This document shows positions 26,146 to 34,634 of a stretch of DNA of 64,000 bases, one piece after another. Origin of the DNA: Blastopirellula marina DSM 3645. Lineage in GTDB: Bacteria > Planctomycetota > Planctomycetia > Pirellulales > Pirellulaceae. The notes under the pieces were generated by a model that was not told the origin of the DNA, did not search any database, and saw only the letters and a list, made by a program, of their open reading frames with translations. Position 1 is the stretch's first letter; every line of letters begins with the position of its first letter. Made by a program: the position numbers and the translations under genes. Location: NCBI RefSeq assembly GCF_000153105.1, contig NZ_CH672376.1, positions 2,765,200-2,829,199 of the forward strand, given 5' to 3'.

Positions 26146-27549
26146 CTACTCTTCGGGGCCGACTTCAATCAATTGCGGACGGCTGACCACGTAGAATTCT
26201 GTTGTCGGGATTTCGTCGCGAGACTCGGCGTAGCTCGACGAATCGAGCGGTTCGCTGAGCAGCGCTAGATCGTCGCGTGAGACAAAGCCGAGCGGCTTTC
26301 CTTGGCGGACGATCGCGACGCAGGGAGACGGATGCTCGGAGAAGAAGTTGACCAATTCGCTGAAAGTCGCGTCTGCTTCCATTTGCGGAAAATTGGCGTC
26401 GACCAGTTCCGCCGCGGTGAGTTCGCGAGATCGGGCGGCTCGATTTTGCACGACTTCGCGTGTAATGGCGCCGGCAAAATGTCGCTGCGCATCGATGACC
26501 GGAGCGATATCCAGATCATGTTTGGCGAACGCCGTGATCACTTCGTCGGCTGGCGCATTGGTGGATAGCTGAACGAACGTGGGACGAAGTACGTCGGCCG
26601 TTGTCGTGCCGTCAAACAGCCGGCCGTGAGAACTGCCGTTCGACGTATCTTCCGCTTGTAATTCTCGAATCGAAGCGACAAAATTGCCGCCAGAGTTTTT
26701 CGCAAATTCGAGCCGTTCCTGGGCGTTTTCCCACAATTCTTCGGCAATAGGCCCCGAATCGGCTGAAGCGGCGACTCCGACGCTGACCGTAAGTTGGAGC
26801 GTGGTCTCGGCATGCTGGAACTCGGTGTTGGCGATCTTTTGTCGCAGTTCGTTTCCCCATTCGTACGCTTCCGCCGCCGTCGAATTCGGCAACATGACCG
26901 CCAATTGGTCGACCGAAGGTTGGCACATCCGATAGGTGGGAAGCAACTCGCTGCGAATAGTCGATGTTACCTGCTCGATGATGTGATCCAATCCGGGGTT
27001 CGGTCCAAACCGCAACGCATAGTCGATATCAAACAAGACCAGGCTGACTTCATTTCCGGTTGTCGCGGCGTCGCGAAGGTCTTCGCGTAGCTGACGCAGC
27101 AGAACGCCGGCATTCCCTAATCCGGACGCCGATCGTCGACCGACGCGACGATGCAGCCGGCTTTCAACTTCCAGCGAGCGAGCGGCGGCGCGAATCCGGA
27201 CGAGCAATTCTGTAAACCGCAGCGGGCGGGGGATCACGTCGTCTGCGCCTCCGGCGATCGCGTCAAAAATGCGTTCCGGCGAGTCGCTGTCGGTGATCAA
27301 GATGGCGTAGACGTACGCCTGCGTGGTGTGCCGATCACGACGTGAACTTTGCAGCACGGCGGCGGCTCGCGGCGCCGCAGAATCGACGACCACAATATCA
27401 GGCTCGCGACTGGCCAGCGCCCATTCGGCCTGATCGGCGTCGCCGGCGACATACGCTTCCAGCCGGCACGCGTTTAAAAACTCGGCCGTGCGACGGAGAA
27501 ATGAACGGTCTGGCGATACAAGCAAAACGCGGAGCGGTCGGCGTTGCAT
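26146..27549 (-). CDS. Receiver - degenerate GGDEF - CBS pair signalling protein
   Basis: 467 residues from the ATG at 27549, which has AGAG seven bases upstream; the open frame upstream is not protein-like. Residues 1-125 form a receiver domain (RVLLVSPD, Asp in IVVVDSAAPRA). Residues 140-290 resemble a GGDEF domain (VSLVLFDIDYALRFG and LTVSVGVAA) but the GGDEF loop itself is not present, so it probably does not make cyclic di-GMP. Residues 310-450 hold two CBS motifs (LDIAPVIDAQRHFAGAITRE and PCVAIVRQGKPLGFVSRDDL), which usually bind adenine nucleotides. It is divergent from the FHA gene, and both appear to belong to one signalling cluster. Confidence 0.85.
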   Translation of the reverse strand: MQRRPLRVLLVSPDRSFLRRTAEFLNACRLEAYVAGDADQAEWALASREPDIVVVDSAAPRAAAVLQSSRRDRHTTQAYVYAILITDSDSPERIFDAIAGGADDVIPRPLRFTELLVRIRAAARSLEVESRLHRRVGRRSASGLGNAGVLLRQLREDLRDAATTGNEVSLVLFDIDYALRFGPNPGLDHIIEQVTSTIRSELLPTYRMCQPSVDQLAVMLPNSTAAEAYEWGNELRQKIANTEFQHAETTLQLTVSVGVAASADSGPIAEELWENAQERLEFAKNSGGNFVASIRELQAEDTSNGSSHGRLFDGTTTADVLRPTFVQLSTNAPADEVITAFAKHDLDIAPVIDAQRHFAGAITREVVQNRAARSRELTAAELVDANFPQMEADATFSELVNFFSEHPSPCVAIVRQGKPLGFVSRDDLALLSEPLDSSSYAESRDEIPTTEFYVVSRPQLIEVGPEE

Positions 27550-27846
27550 AAACGTCTCTTGGCTGAATAGCAATCGAGATGGGAAGCGCGTTGACTTTTG
27601 GCGACATCGCCGCCGAGGCCATCGAAAACATAGGTCAAAAAGAGCCGGCAAGCGCGGCGAACAACTTGAAACAATCCAAATCGAATTCGGAAATTCCGTC
27701 TGGAGGAAGAATTCAATGCTATGTTTTCGATGCACAAGGTTGCAGCCAAATTGCGTTTTCCTTATCAAGCGTCCCCTTTTCCGGCCAACTCTCGTTGTCG
27801 TAAGGGGTGAAATCGATGTGACTTTTCGCCTGCGAGAAGGTTCCCT

Positions 27847-28971
27847 ATGCACACCGAAGTTCTGTTCGATCCCCAGGTAGGCGCACCATTTTTCGAAGTT
27901 TTTTCGGCGGAAAGCGGCGAAACGCGAAAATTGCCGATCGAAAAATTTCCATTTTCGATCGGCAGAAATGATTCGTGCGACTATCCGGTGGAATCAGGGC
28001 GCGTATCCCGTGAGCATGCGCTGTTACTGAAAGAAGGAAGCCAATATCTGCTGCGCGATCTGAACAGCACGAATGGGACGTTTGTTAACGGCGAGAAGAT
28101 CACGGAGAAAATCATCTCCGACGGCGACACGTTGATGGTCGCCGACATCGAATTTGATTTCCATAGCGGTAACCAGTCGCAACAGCGTCAAACTGTCACG
28201 CTGCAAATGGACGGAGGCGGAGCCGCCGCCGAAAACGGCGCGACCTATTTCGACTCGCTCCAAGCGTTTCGCCGCTGGCAAGAGATCGCCGCAGTAGGTG
28301 GCGTTCGCGTCGATTTTGACGGCATTTACGACCTCTCAAGCGGCGATCCGTTTGGGTTTTTGGTGCGTCGCATGATCGAAAGTAACGTCGGCGCCGACGA
28401 TCCGATCAGTCGCAAGATACTGGATACTGAGTGCCGGTTAACCGAACGTTTACAGCGAGTGCATCGACTGCGAGCTTATTCGGCGGCGGAGATGCTGCCT
28501 GAAAACGTCTGCTTGTTTTTGCGACCAGAATCGCACGAGATCGGTTCGACGAGTTTTCTCGATTCGGTCGCCTACGCTCGTGATCAATCGCCGGAAGCGC
28601 GGCGCACCGTGATCGTCATTCCGGATGAAGCGGTGTGCGAATTACCGTTTTTCCGCGACTTTATGAATGAACTGCAGTCAATCGGCTGCGAAACGGCGTT
28701 CGCCGGCTTTCATCCTTCCAAATCTCGATTTGAAGATTATCTCGATCTGGCTCCGGATTATATCGAGTTCCGCGAAACGGTCGCTCGGGAAATTGACGAC
28801 GATACGGCGCTGCAAGCCGGCGTTCGTGAAGTGATCGGCGTTTGCGAAGAAAAACATATTGTGACGATAGCGACTGGGGTGCATGCCGAAGCGAGCGCGC
28901 AGCGGTTTCGCGACCTGGGAGTCAACATGAGTCGAGGAAGGTATCGACGTCGCGACGCTGGGCAAGCGTAG
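27847..28971 (+). CDS. FHA domain fused to a degenerate EAL domain
   Basis: 374 residues; GAGAAGG lies six bases before the ATG. Residues 25-110 are an FHA domain (FSIGRNDSCDYPV, then VSREHALLL and LNSTNGTFVNG), a phosphothreonine-binding module. Residues 145-365 align with EAL phosphodiesterases in pattern (DGIYDLSSGDPFGFLVRRM at the start, LAPDYIEF and GVREVIGVCEEKHIVTIATGVHAEASA at the end), but the EAL and metal-binding acidic residues are mostly missing, so it is likely a dead, ligand- or partner-binding domain. It ends abruptly in a basic stretch; the next frame continues open for 41 codons to 29056, so a frame break near 28930 is possible. The kinase gene follows by 108 bases and may phosphorylate an FHA ligand. 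Confidence 0.85.
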   Translation: MHTEVLFDPQVGAPFFEVFSAESGETRKLPIEKFPFSIGRNDSCDYPVESGRVSREHALLLKEGSQYLLRDLNSTNGTFVNGEKITEKIISDGDTLMVADIEFDFHSGNQSQQRQTVTLQMDGGGAAAENGATYFDSLQAFRRWQEIAAVGGVRVDFDGIYDLSSGDPFGFLVRRMIESNVGADDPISRKILDTECRLTERLQRVHRLRAYSAAEMLPENVCLFLRPESHEIGSTSFLDSVAYARDQSPEARRTVIVIPDEAVCELPFFRDFMNELQSIGCETAFAGFHPSKSRFEDYLDLAPDYIEFRETVAREIDDDTALQAGVREVIGVCEEKHIVTIATGVHAEASAQRFRDLGVNMSRGRYRRRDAGQA

Positions 28972-29079
28972 CAAGCGACGTCTTTCAGATAACAAACTGA
29001 TTGACCAATCGGAAAGAGTTCTTGACGGGGCTGTCGAGAACCGGATGCACACATGAATGCGAATTGAGGCGAAGTTTTC

Positions 29080-32000
29080 GTGACAACCGAAGTCCCTGCA
29101 CATGTACGTGAGGTAGCAGGTTACCGCGTGCGCCAAAGAATTGGCGCCGGCGGCTATGGCGAAGTATGGATCGCCGACGCCCCAGGCGGACTGCAGAAGG
29201 CGGTGAAATTCGTCTATGGATTCCATGACGAAGCTCGCGCCGCTCGCGAATTGAAAGCGCTCCACCGTATCCGGAGCGTACGGCATCCTTTCTTGCTCTC
29301 ACTGGAGCGCGTGGAAGTGATCGACGGTCAATTGGTTATCGTGACCGAATTGGCCGACAAAAGTTTGAAGGATCGGTTTGAAGAATGTCGCAGCGAAGGT
29401 CTGCCAGGCGTTCCCCGAGCCGAATTGCTCCGCTATCTGTGCGATTCGGCCGAAGGCCTCGACTACATGAGCGAGTCGCACTCGCTCCAGCATCTTGACG
29501 TCAAACCCGAGAATCTGCTGATTGTCGGCGATCACTCCAAAGTGGCCGATTTTGGGTTGGTGAAACATCTGCAGGACGTCACCGCATCGATGATGGCGGG
29601 ACTGACGCCGGTATACGCGGCGCCGGAAGTGTTTCACGATCAACCGTCGATGCAAAGCGATCAATACAGCCTGGCGATCGTCTTCCAGGAAATGCTGACC
29701 GGCGCCCTGCCCTTTCCGGGCAAGACTCCGGCGCAGTTGACGGCGCAGCATCTCAGCAGCAAGCCGCGACTCAACTCATTGCCCGAGGCCGATCGTGCGA
29801 TCATCGATCGTGCGCTCGCCAAGGATCCTCGGCATCGGTTCCACAACTGTCGAGAAATGCTGCAAGCGCTGGTCGCTGCATCCGATCCGACGAGCGTTTT
29901 GCCCTCATCGGGAGCGGCAGGGAAGCAGGATATCGCCAATACCGATACCAAGACGATCTGCGCCGCTGACACGCGCACCATCGATCCTGTCGAAGCGCAA
30001 GCGTCGAACGACAACGCTCGCACGCTCGAGATTGGGGGTTCTGATCCGTCGCCGGTATCTCCTCTGCTTTGGGGCGATCTGCCGGAGCGTCAGGTAGAAA
30101 ATAAGGGACCTCGGACCTGGAGCACGGCGGATTGCAAACATCGCCCGACATTGGTGATCGGCGTGGGAGGAGTCGGCGTACGTTTGGCTTACGCGATTGA
30201 GCAAAAGTACCGCGATAGCGGCAAAGAACAGGGACAAGCCTGGTATCGTGCGATCGCCGTCGATACCGATGCGCGGACGATGAATTCGATGGAGATTCCT
30301 CCGCCGCTTCCCGAGGCGACCGACATTACCCGGTTGTTGATTCCGCTGCGACGTCCGCAATCGTATCGCAGCGAATCTGCTCGCATCACGCAGTCCGTGA
30401 GCCGGCGGTGGTTGTACAATATTCCCAATTCGTTGGCGACTGAAGGCCTGCGACCGTTGGGACGGATCGCATATCTGGATCACATTGATACGATTTTGCA
30501 ATCCATTGGGGATGCGCTCGATAACGTCGCAGAGCAATCTCAGTTGACTCCAAATGCTGTCGGCGGCGATCCCCGCATCATTTTGATGGCGTCTATCAAC
30601 GGCGGCGCCGGCGGCGGAATCGTGTTGGACATGGCGTTTGCGATCTCCCATTTACTGCAACAGCGGGGACAACACCTCAGCGACTTAGAGGTGCTGCTCA
30701 TCCATGCTGGTCCGCGGAAAGCGGGCGAGCAGGATTTGGCGCGGGCGAACAGTCTGGCCTGCATGACCGAACTGCATCAGATTTTGCAGTCGCAGAAATA
30801 TCCCGGCGATCCCTCCGCCAGAATCCCGGCGATTGACTTTCGCGGTTCGCGTCGACCGGTGTTCCAACTACTTCATTGGGGAGACGAACTGAGCGACGGC
30901 GACTACGATCGACAGATCGACGAGCTCTCGGATTATCTGTTGATGCGAGCCCGCAGTCGTAGCGGCGGCTATCTGGATAACTTGCATGCCGACAATGCGT
31001 ACGATGATGGGGAAGCGCCGACAGTCAGCACTTTTTCGACCTACACGGTCCCCCTTAGTTCGCGCTCCGCGACCGAACGTTACAGTTGCGAAGTCGCCAG
31101 CGCCGTTGTTCAGCGATGGTTGGGAACAGATGAGAGTCCCGCTGGAGATCGTCGCCGGATGGCGATGTTAAACAAGCAGGATGAAGAGAGCGATGAGCGA
31201 CAAGATCGCTTTGAACGGATCTTGCAACAACATGTCGAAGAACTGGTGGTGCGCGATAACCTGGCGCTCGATCCCCTGCTGCAAACCATGTTTGTGATGG
31301 TGCACAACGAACTGGGGGCTGATCCTGACGAATATTTTCGCACGCTGCTGGCGCAAGAATTCAAACAGCTTGACCAGCCGTGCGACGATCCCGTGCAAAA
31401 ATCGCTCAGCGTGTTCGAGTTTCTTGATCAAGTCATCGGTCAAAGTGCGGCCGAAATGGAGTCGTCGGAGAAGCGTGGAGTTTCTCTCCGCAGCGAAATC
31501 GCGCCCCAACTGCGCGCCCTGGGCGAAGCGACGGCGCAAAAGGTGATCGCCTGGCTCTTGGCTCACTTGGATCAGGAAGAGTTTCGTCTGCAACGGACTC
31601 GCGAGTTGCAAACCGCAGTCGACGGTTATTTTCGCTTGTTAGAAGACAAAGCCCGCGCGATGGCGGAACGCCTGCAAGGCGAAGTCTATCGGCATCGGCA
31701 AAAGTTGCTGGAAACAAATTTTGACGGCGCTGATGGACGATCTCGCGATCGAGCGAAGAAGGCGGCGAGCGACTACGATGCATGGATCAAATACGCACAT
31801 CTCCGCACGCATGGCGTCGCTTTGTTGGGCGTCTGTCAGTTCGCCCAGGTCGTGCGGGCCAAGATCCTCGATTCCAATCTAGCGCTGAAGAACGTTGAGG
31901 GAGAACTTCGTCGACTAGCGAACTTCTTCGACCTCGAAGTGGGGAATCTCGCCGATACGTCCATTCGCGCCGTGGAGCCCCGTTTCCACGAATTCTTACT

Positions 32001-32499
32001 GGTCGCCGACCGCGAAGCGCGTACTCGGATCAGCGACGAACACCACGGGCTGCAGAACCTGCTAGTTTGCACGCGTGATGGAACGATGAAAGCGGCGAAG
32101 ATGCTAGAGAACATCTGCCGCACCGTCGTCATCCGAGCGCAAACCGATCTGTCGCAGACGACAAGCGCCGCTTCGTTGACCGGCGCTCCGCCACGCGATG
32201 AGATCGCCAAAGCGCTGACCGACTGTCGCCCGCGACTAGCGACTTTGGGAGGCTCCTGCTCAGTGAGCGTCTTTTTTCCCTGCTCGAATATCGCCGAATC
32301 AGAGGTGGGCGCGCTGCCAACTTCCGAAGGGGCGGCAGGGCTTGTTCCGTGCGATGTGCCGGAAGTCGTCTATTGTCAGCACGTCGATGGGACGCCGCTC
32401 CGCGAAGCGGCTCGCATGTTGGTCGACAATCGGCCGGAGTATCGCGATATCGCATCGCGATTGCATGGGAGAATCGACGTGAACTGGCGAGAACTGTAG
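29080..32499 (+). CDS. Ser/Thr protein kinase fused to a tubulin/FtsZ-like domain
   Basis: 1139 residues from a GTG. Residues 15-265 are a Hanks-type kinase: glycine loop IGAGGYGEVW, Lys43 in AVKF, HLDVKPEN at 138-145 (Leu in place of the Arg of HRD) and DFG at 157-159. A Thr/Asp-rich linker of about 80 residues follows. From 353 on comes a tubulin_2-type GTPase fold: VIGVGGVGVRLAYAIEQ at 359-375 is the first nucleotide loop, AVDTDA near 393 the next, and SINGGAGGGIVLDMAF at 505-520 corresponds to the GGGTGTG loop of FtsZ/tubulin. Residues 780-1139 are helical. No membrane segment is seen. The kinase probably controls, or is controlled by, a polymerising or nucleotide-sensing domain; that is inference. 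It follows the FHA-EAL gene and converges with a lipoprotein gene. Confidence 0.9.
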   Translation: MTTEVPAHVREVAGYRVRQRIGAGGYGEVWIADAPGGLQKAVKFVYGFHDEARAARELKALHRIRSVRHPFLLSLERVEVIDGQLVIVTELADKSLKDRFEECRSEGLPGVPRAELLRYLCDSAEGLDYMSESHSLQHLDVKPENLLIVGDHSKVADFGLVKHLQDVTASMMAGLTPVYAAPEVFHDQPSMQSDQYSLAIVFQEMLTGALPFPGKTPAQLTAQHLSSKPRLNSLPEADRAIIDRALAKDPRHRFHNCREMLQALVAASDPTSVLPSSGAAGKQDIANTDTKTICAADTRTIDPVEAQASNDNARTLEIGGSDPSPVSPLLWGDLPERQVENKGPRTWSTADCKHRPTLVIGVGGVGVRLAYAIEQKYRDSGKEQGQAWYRAIAVDTDARTMNSMEIPPPLPEATDITRLLIPLRRPQSYRSESARITQSVSRRWLYNIPNSLATEGLRPLGRIAYLDHIDTILQSIGDALDNVAEQSQLTPNAVGGDPRIILMASINGGAGGGIVLDMAFAISHLLQQRGQHLSDLEVLLIHAGPRKAGEQDLARANSLACMTELHQILQSQKYPGDPSARIPAIDFRGSRRPVFQLLHWGDELSDGDYDRQIDELSDYLLMRARSRSGGYLDNLHADNAYDDGEAPTVSTFSTYTVPLSSRSATERYSCEVASAVVQRWLGTDESPAGDRRRMAMLNKQDEESDERQDRFERILQQHVEELVVRDNLALDPLLQTMFVMVHNELGADPDEYFRTLLAQEFKQLDQPCDDPVQKSLSVFEFLDQVIGQSAAEMESSEKRGVSLRSEIAPQLRALGEATAQKVIAWLLAHLDQEEFRLQRTRELQTAVDGYFRLLEDKARAMAERLQGEVYRHRQKLLETNFDGADGRSRDRAKKAASDYDAWIKYAHLRTHGVALLGVCQFAQVVRAKILDSNLALKNVEGELRRLANFFDLEVGNLADTSIRAVEPRFHEFLLVADREARTRISDEHHGLQNLLVCTRDGTMKAAKMLENICRTVVIRAQTDLSQTTSAASLTGAPPRDEIAKALTDCRPRLATLGGSCSVSVFFPCSNIAESEVGALPTSEGAAGLVPCDVPEVVYCQHVDGTPLREAARMLVDNRPEYRDIASRLHGRIDVNWREL

Positions 32500-32510
32500 C
32501 CCCTAGCACT

Positions 32511-34463
32511 CTAGTACTTTTGCGTCGCTTGATTACGACGTTGCTGTTGCATGCGGCGATATTCTTCGACGGTGACCACCGGCGCTAATTTCGGCATTGT
32601 GACCGGCGAAACGACCTGCGACGAGGTTCGTGGAGTCGGGATGACCATCGGCTCGACCGCGACCGGAGTCGGGCGATCAGCAATCTGCGGAGTCGGCCGC
32701 GATTGTGGCGCTGGATCGGTGGTCGAGCGCGACGCGGTTTGCGGAGCGACCGCAACCCGCGGAATCGCACGAACCGGATTGGAGGGCGTCGTCGCGAGTT
32801 GAGGAGTCGGCATATCCACCGACGGTTCTGCTGGCAAGCTGCCGGGTTGTTCCAATTGGGCGGTCGTGATCGGCGTCTCGGAAGGGATCAATTGGGACAG
32901 CGCCTCGGGACGATATGGCGGCGTGCTTGGCTCCGGATTGCTCATCGCCGGTTTGGTCGCGGCCGGATTCTCCAGCGGAATAGTAGCCGCAAAATCAGTC
33001 GGAAGTTGCGGCGTCGGCGCTTGGACAGGAGCGGCGACTTCGACCGGAACCGGCGTCGGTCTGGCGGCGATCACCGTGGGGCTTGCTTGCGGCGCGGATG
33101 GTTGAGCCGCAGCGGCGACCTCTTGCGGGGCCTGCATCGGAATTGCTGCGACAACGGTCGGCCGAGTTGGCTGCGGTTCCATCGGCTCGATCGACGGAGC
33201 GGGACGGACTGCGGCGGTGACGGCTTGGGGCTTCGGCGGGGCGACCGAGCGATCGGTCGCGGCGGCGGTTACGCTTTCGGTGTCGTACATTGGACGGAAT
33301 TGATTGACGCGGCGACTTTGCTTGAGCTGGTCGATGATCGAATCGCCCGAATGAACGTGCGACTGAAAGGCGACCAGCGTGGTTGCATCGGTCGGCTGGG
33401 AGGCTGATTCGACGGCAGGTTCGACTTCTTGAGCCGGATAAACCGTTTGCGGTTTCTCGGTGCGAACGCCGATCGGTTGCGCCGCGAGATCGATCATACG
33501 CGTGCGGCTTGTCGCTGCATCTTCGCGGAGGGGATTGTCGTCCGATTTCTGAGCGGCAGTCACGATTCGCGAGGAGGACGTGGTCGGGTTTTCAATAATC
33601 TTCTCGGCGACCGCCGGAGGATTGTTGCCGATCGCCGGCGTCGGCTGCGAACGAGGCGCCGCCGGCTCGGAGCCAAGCGGTGACGAACTAAGATCGACAA
33701 CTTGCGATTGCGCCGGTGAGGGAGTGTTGAAACGGGACGCGCTGCTGGGGGCGGCGGCGACCGTCGGCGACTTGCGCTCGGGCGCTTCCTGGGCCAAGCC
33801 ATCTTTCGTCGCATCGTCCAACGCATTCCGAAGTGCGGCGGTCAGTGACCCCGATTGCGATCGCGTCGATTGCGACGCGAATGTCTGCTTCGCGGGATTA
33901 GGCATTGTCGCATTCTGTTGCGACGCCGGTTGTTCGGCCGGCGTTTGGGCGACAGCGTGCGGATTGACGATCTCGGTTGGTTGCGCCTTAGCGGCTGGCC
34001 TGGGTGCTGGAGCAGGTTGGCTGGAATGCATTTCGGCCAGATTGCTGATCTGCGGCGCGAGGGCCGGAGTAGGCTCGGCTGCCTTCGGCGCTACGATGCC
34101 GGCGCCGACATCGCCAGTGTTGTTGTATTCGATTTTTGGTTGCGAACTGTTGGCGACGCTTTCCGACGGGGGTTCATCTGTCTCCGGCAGAGTCGAGACG
34201 GGATCTGGCTGGGGCTGGGATTTGCCGCGGCCAAAAAAGCCGCCAAAGAACCGCGCAATCGGCGGCATCGGCTTCTCTTTTTCAGCGACAGCCGGCTTCG
34301 GCTCGACCACCGGCGTTTGAAGCCCTTCTTCGGTCATCGCTTCGACGGTCACCATCTCTTCCAACGATTTGTCTTTCGAGCGGAAGAAGGGAAAAGCACA
34401 GCCCGACATTAACGCCAGTGCGAGTAGGGTGAGGCGAGGAAGCAGCGAGGTCGCGCGTGGCAT
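32511..34463 (-). CDS. Pro/Ala/Thr-rich lipoprotein, hypothetical
   Basis: 650 residues. The N-terminus is a lipoprotein signal (LLALALMSGC, lipid on Cys22). Apart from a short Phe/Gly-rich segment near residue 75 (ARFFGGFFGRG), the protein is low complexity, dominated by Pro, Ala, Thr, Gln and Val with many TPQ, PTP and VAAPQ-like words, and is likely unfolded or stretched across the periplasm or cell envelope. The final residues are basic and Gln-rich. No domain recognised. Because of its composition the antisense strand has long spurious frames. It converges with the kinase-tubulin gene at an 11-base gap. Confidence 0.75.
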   Translation of the reverse strand: MPRATSLLPRLTLLALALMSGCAFPFFRSKDKSLEEMVTVEAMTEEGLQTPVVEPKPAVAEKEKPMPPIARFFGGFFGRGKSQPQPDPVSTLPETDEPPSESVANSSQPKIEYNNTGDVGAGIVAPKAAEPTPALAPQISNLAEMHSSQPAPAPRPAAKAQPTEIVNPHAVAQTPAEQPASQQNATMPNPAKQTFASQSTRSQSGSLTAALRNALDDATKDGLAQEAPERKSPTVAAAPSSASRFNTPSPAQSQVVDLSSSPLGSEPAAPRSQPTPAIGNNPPAVAEKIIENPTTSSSRIVTAAQKSDDNPLREDAATSRTRMIDLAAQPIGVRTEKPQTVYPAQEVEPAVESASQPTDATTLVAFQSHVHSGDSIIDQLKQSRRVNQFRPMYDTESVTAAATDRSVAPPKPQAVTAAVRPAPSIEPMEPQPTRPTVVAAIPMQAPQEVAAAAQPSAPQASPTVIAARPTPVPVEVAAPVQAPTPQLPTDFAATIPLENPAATKPAMSNPEPSTPPYRPEALSQLIPSETPITTAQLEQPGSLPAEPSVDMPTPQLATTPSNPVRAIPRVAVAPQTASRSTTDPAPQSRPTPQIADRPTPVAVEPMVIPTPRTSSQVVSPVTMPKLAPVVTVEEYRRMQQQRRNQATQKY

Positions 34464-34634
34464 TTGGTCGACTCCGTCGATGATGCGTCAGATTCAAAGC
34501 GGAAGACGCTGCTAGCAATTTGCCCCAGCGCATCTCCTCTTTTTGTTTCGGTCGCACCGACTAGGCAAGTTCAGGCGAGCTTGTCGTTTTTTACGATTCT
34601 GCCGAATCTGCCGCTCTCGTCGCTAGCATGCGCC

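Noticed and set aside
32703-34412. Arg- and Gly-rich open frames opposite the Pro-rich lipoprotein
   Set aside because: Codons for Pro, Ala and Thr read backwards give Gly, Arg, Ser and Cys. The lipoprotein signal peptide supports the minus-strand gene.
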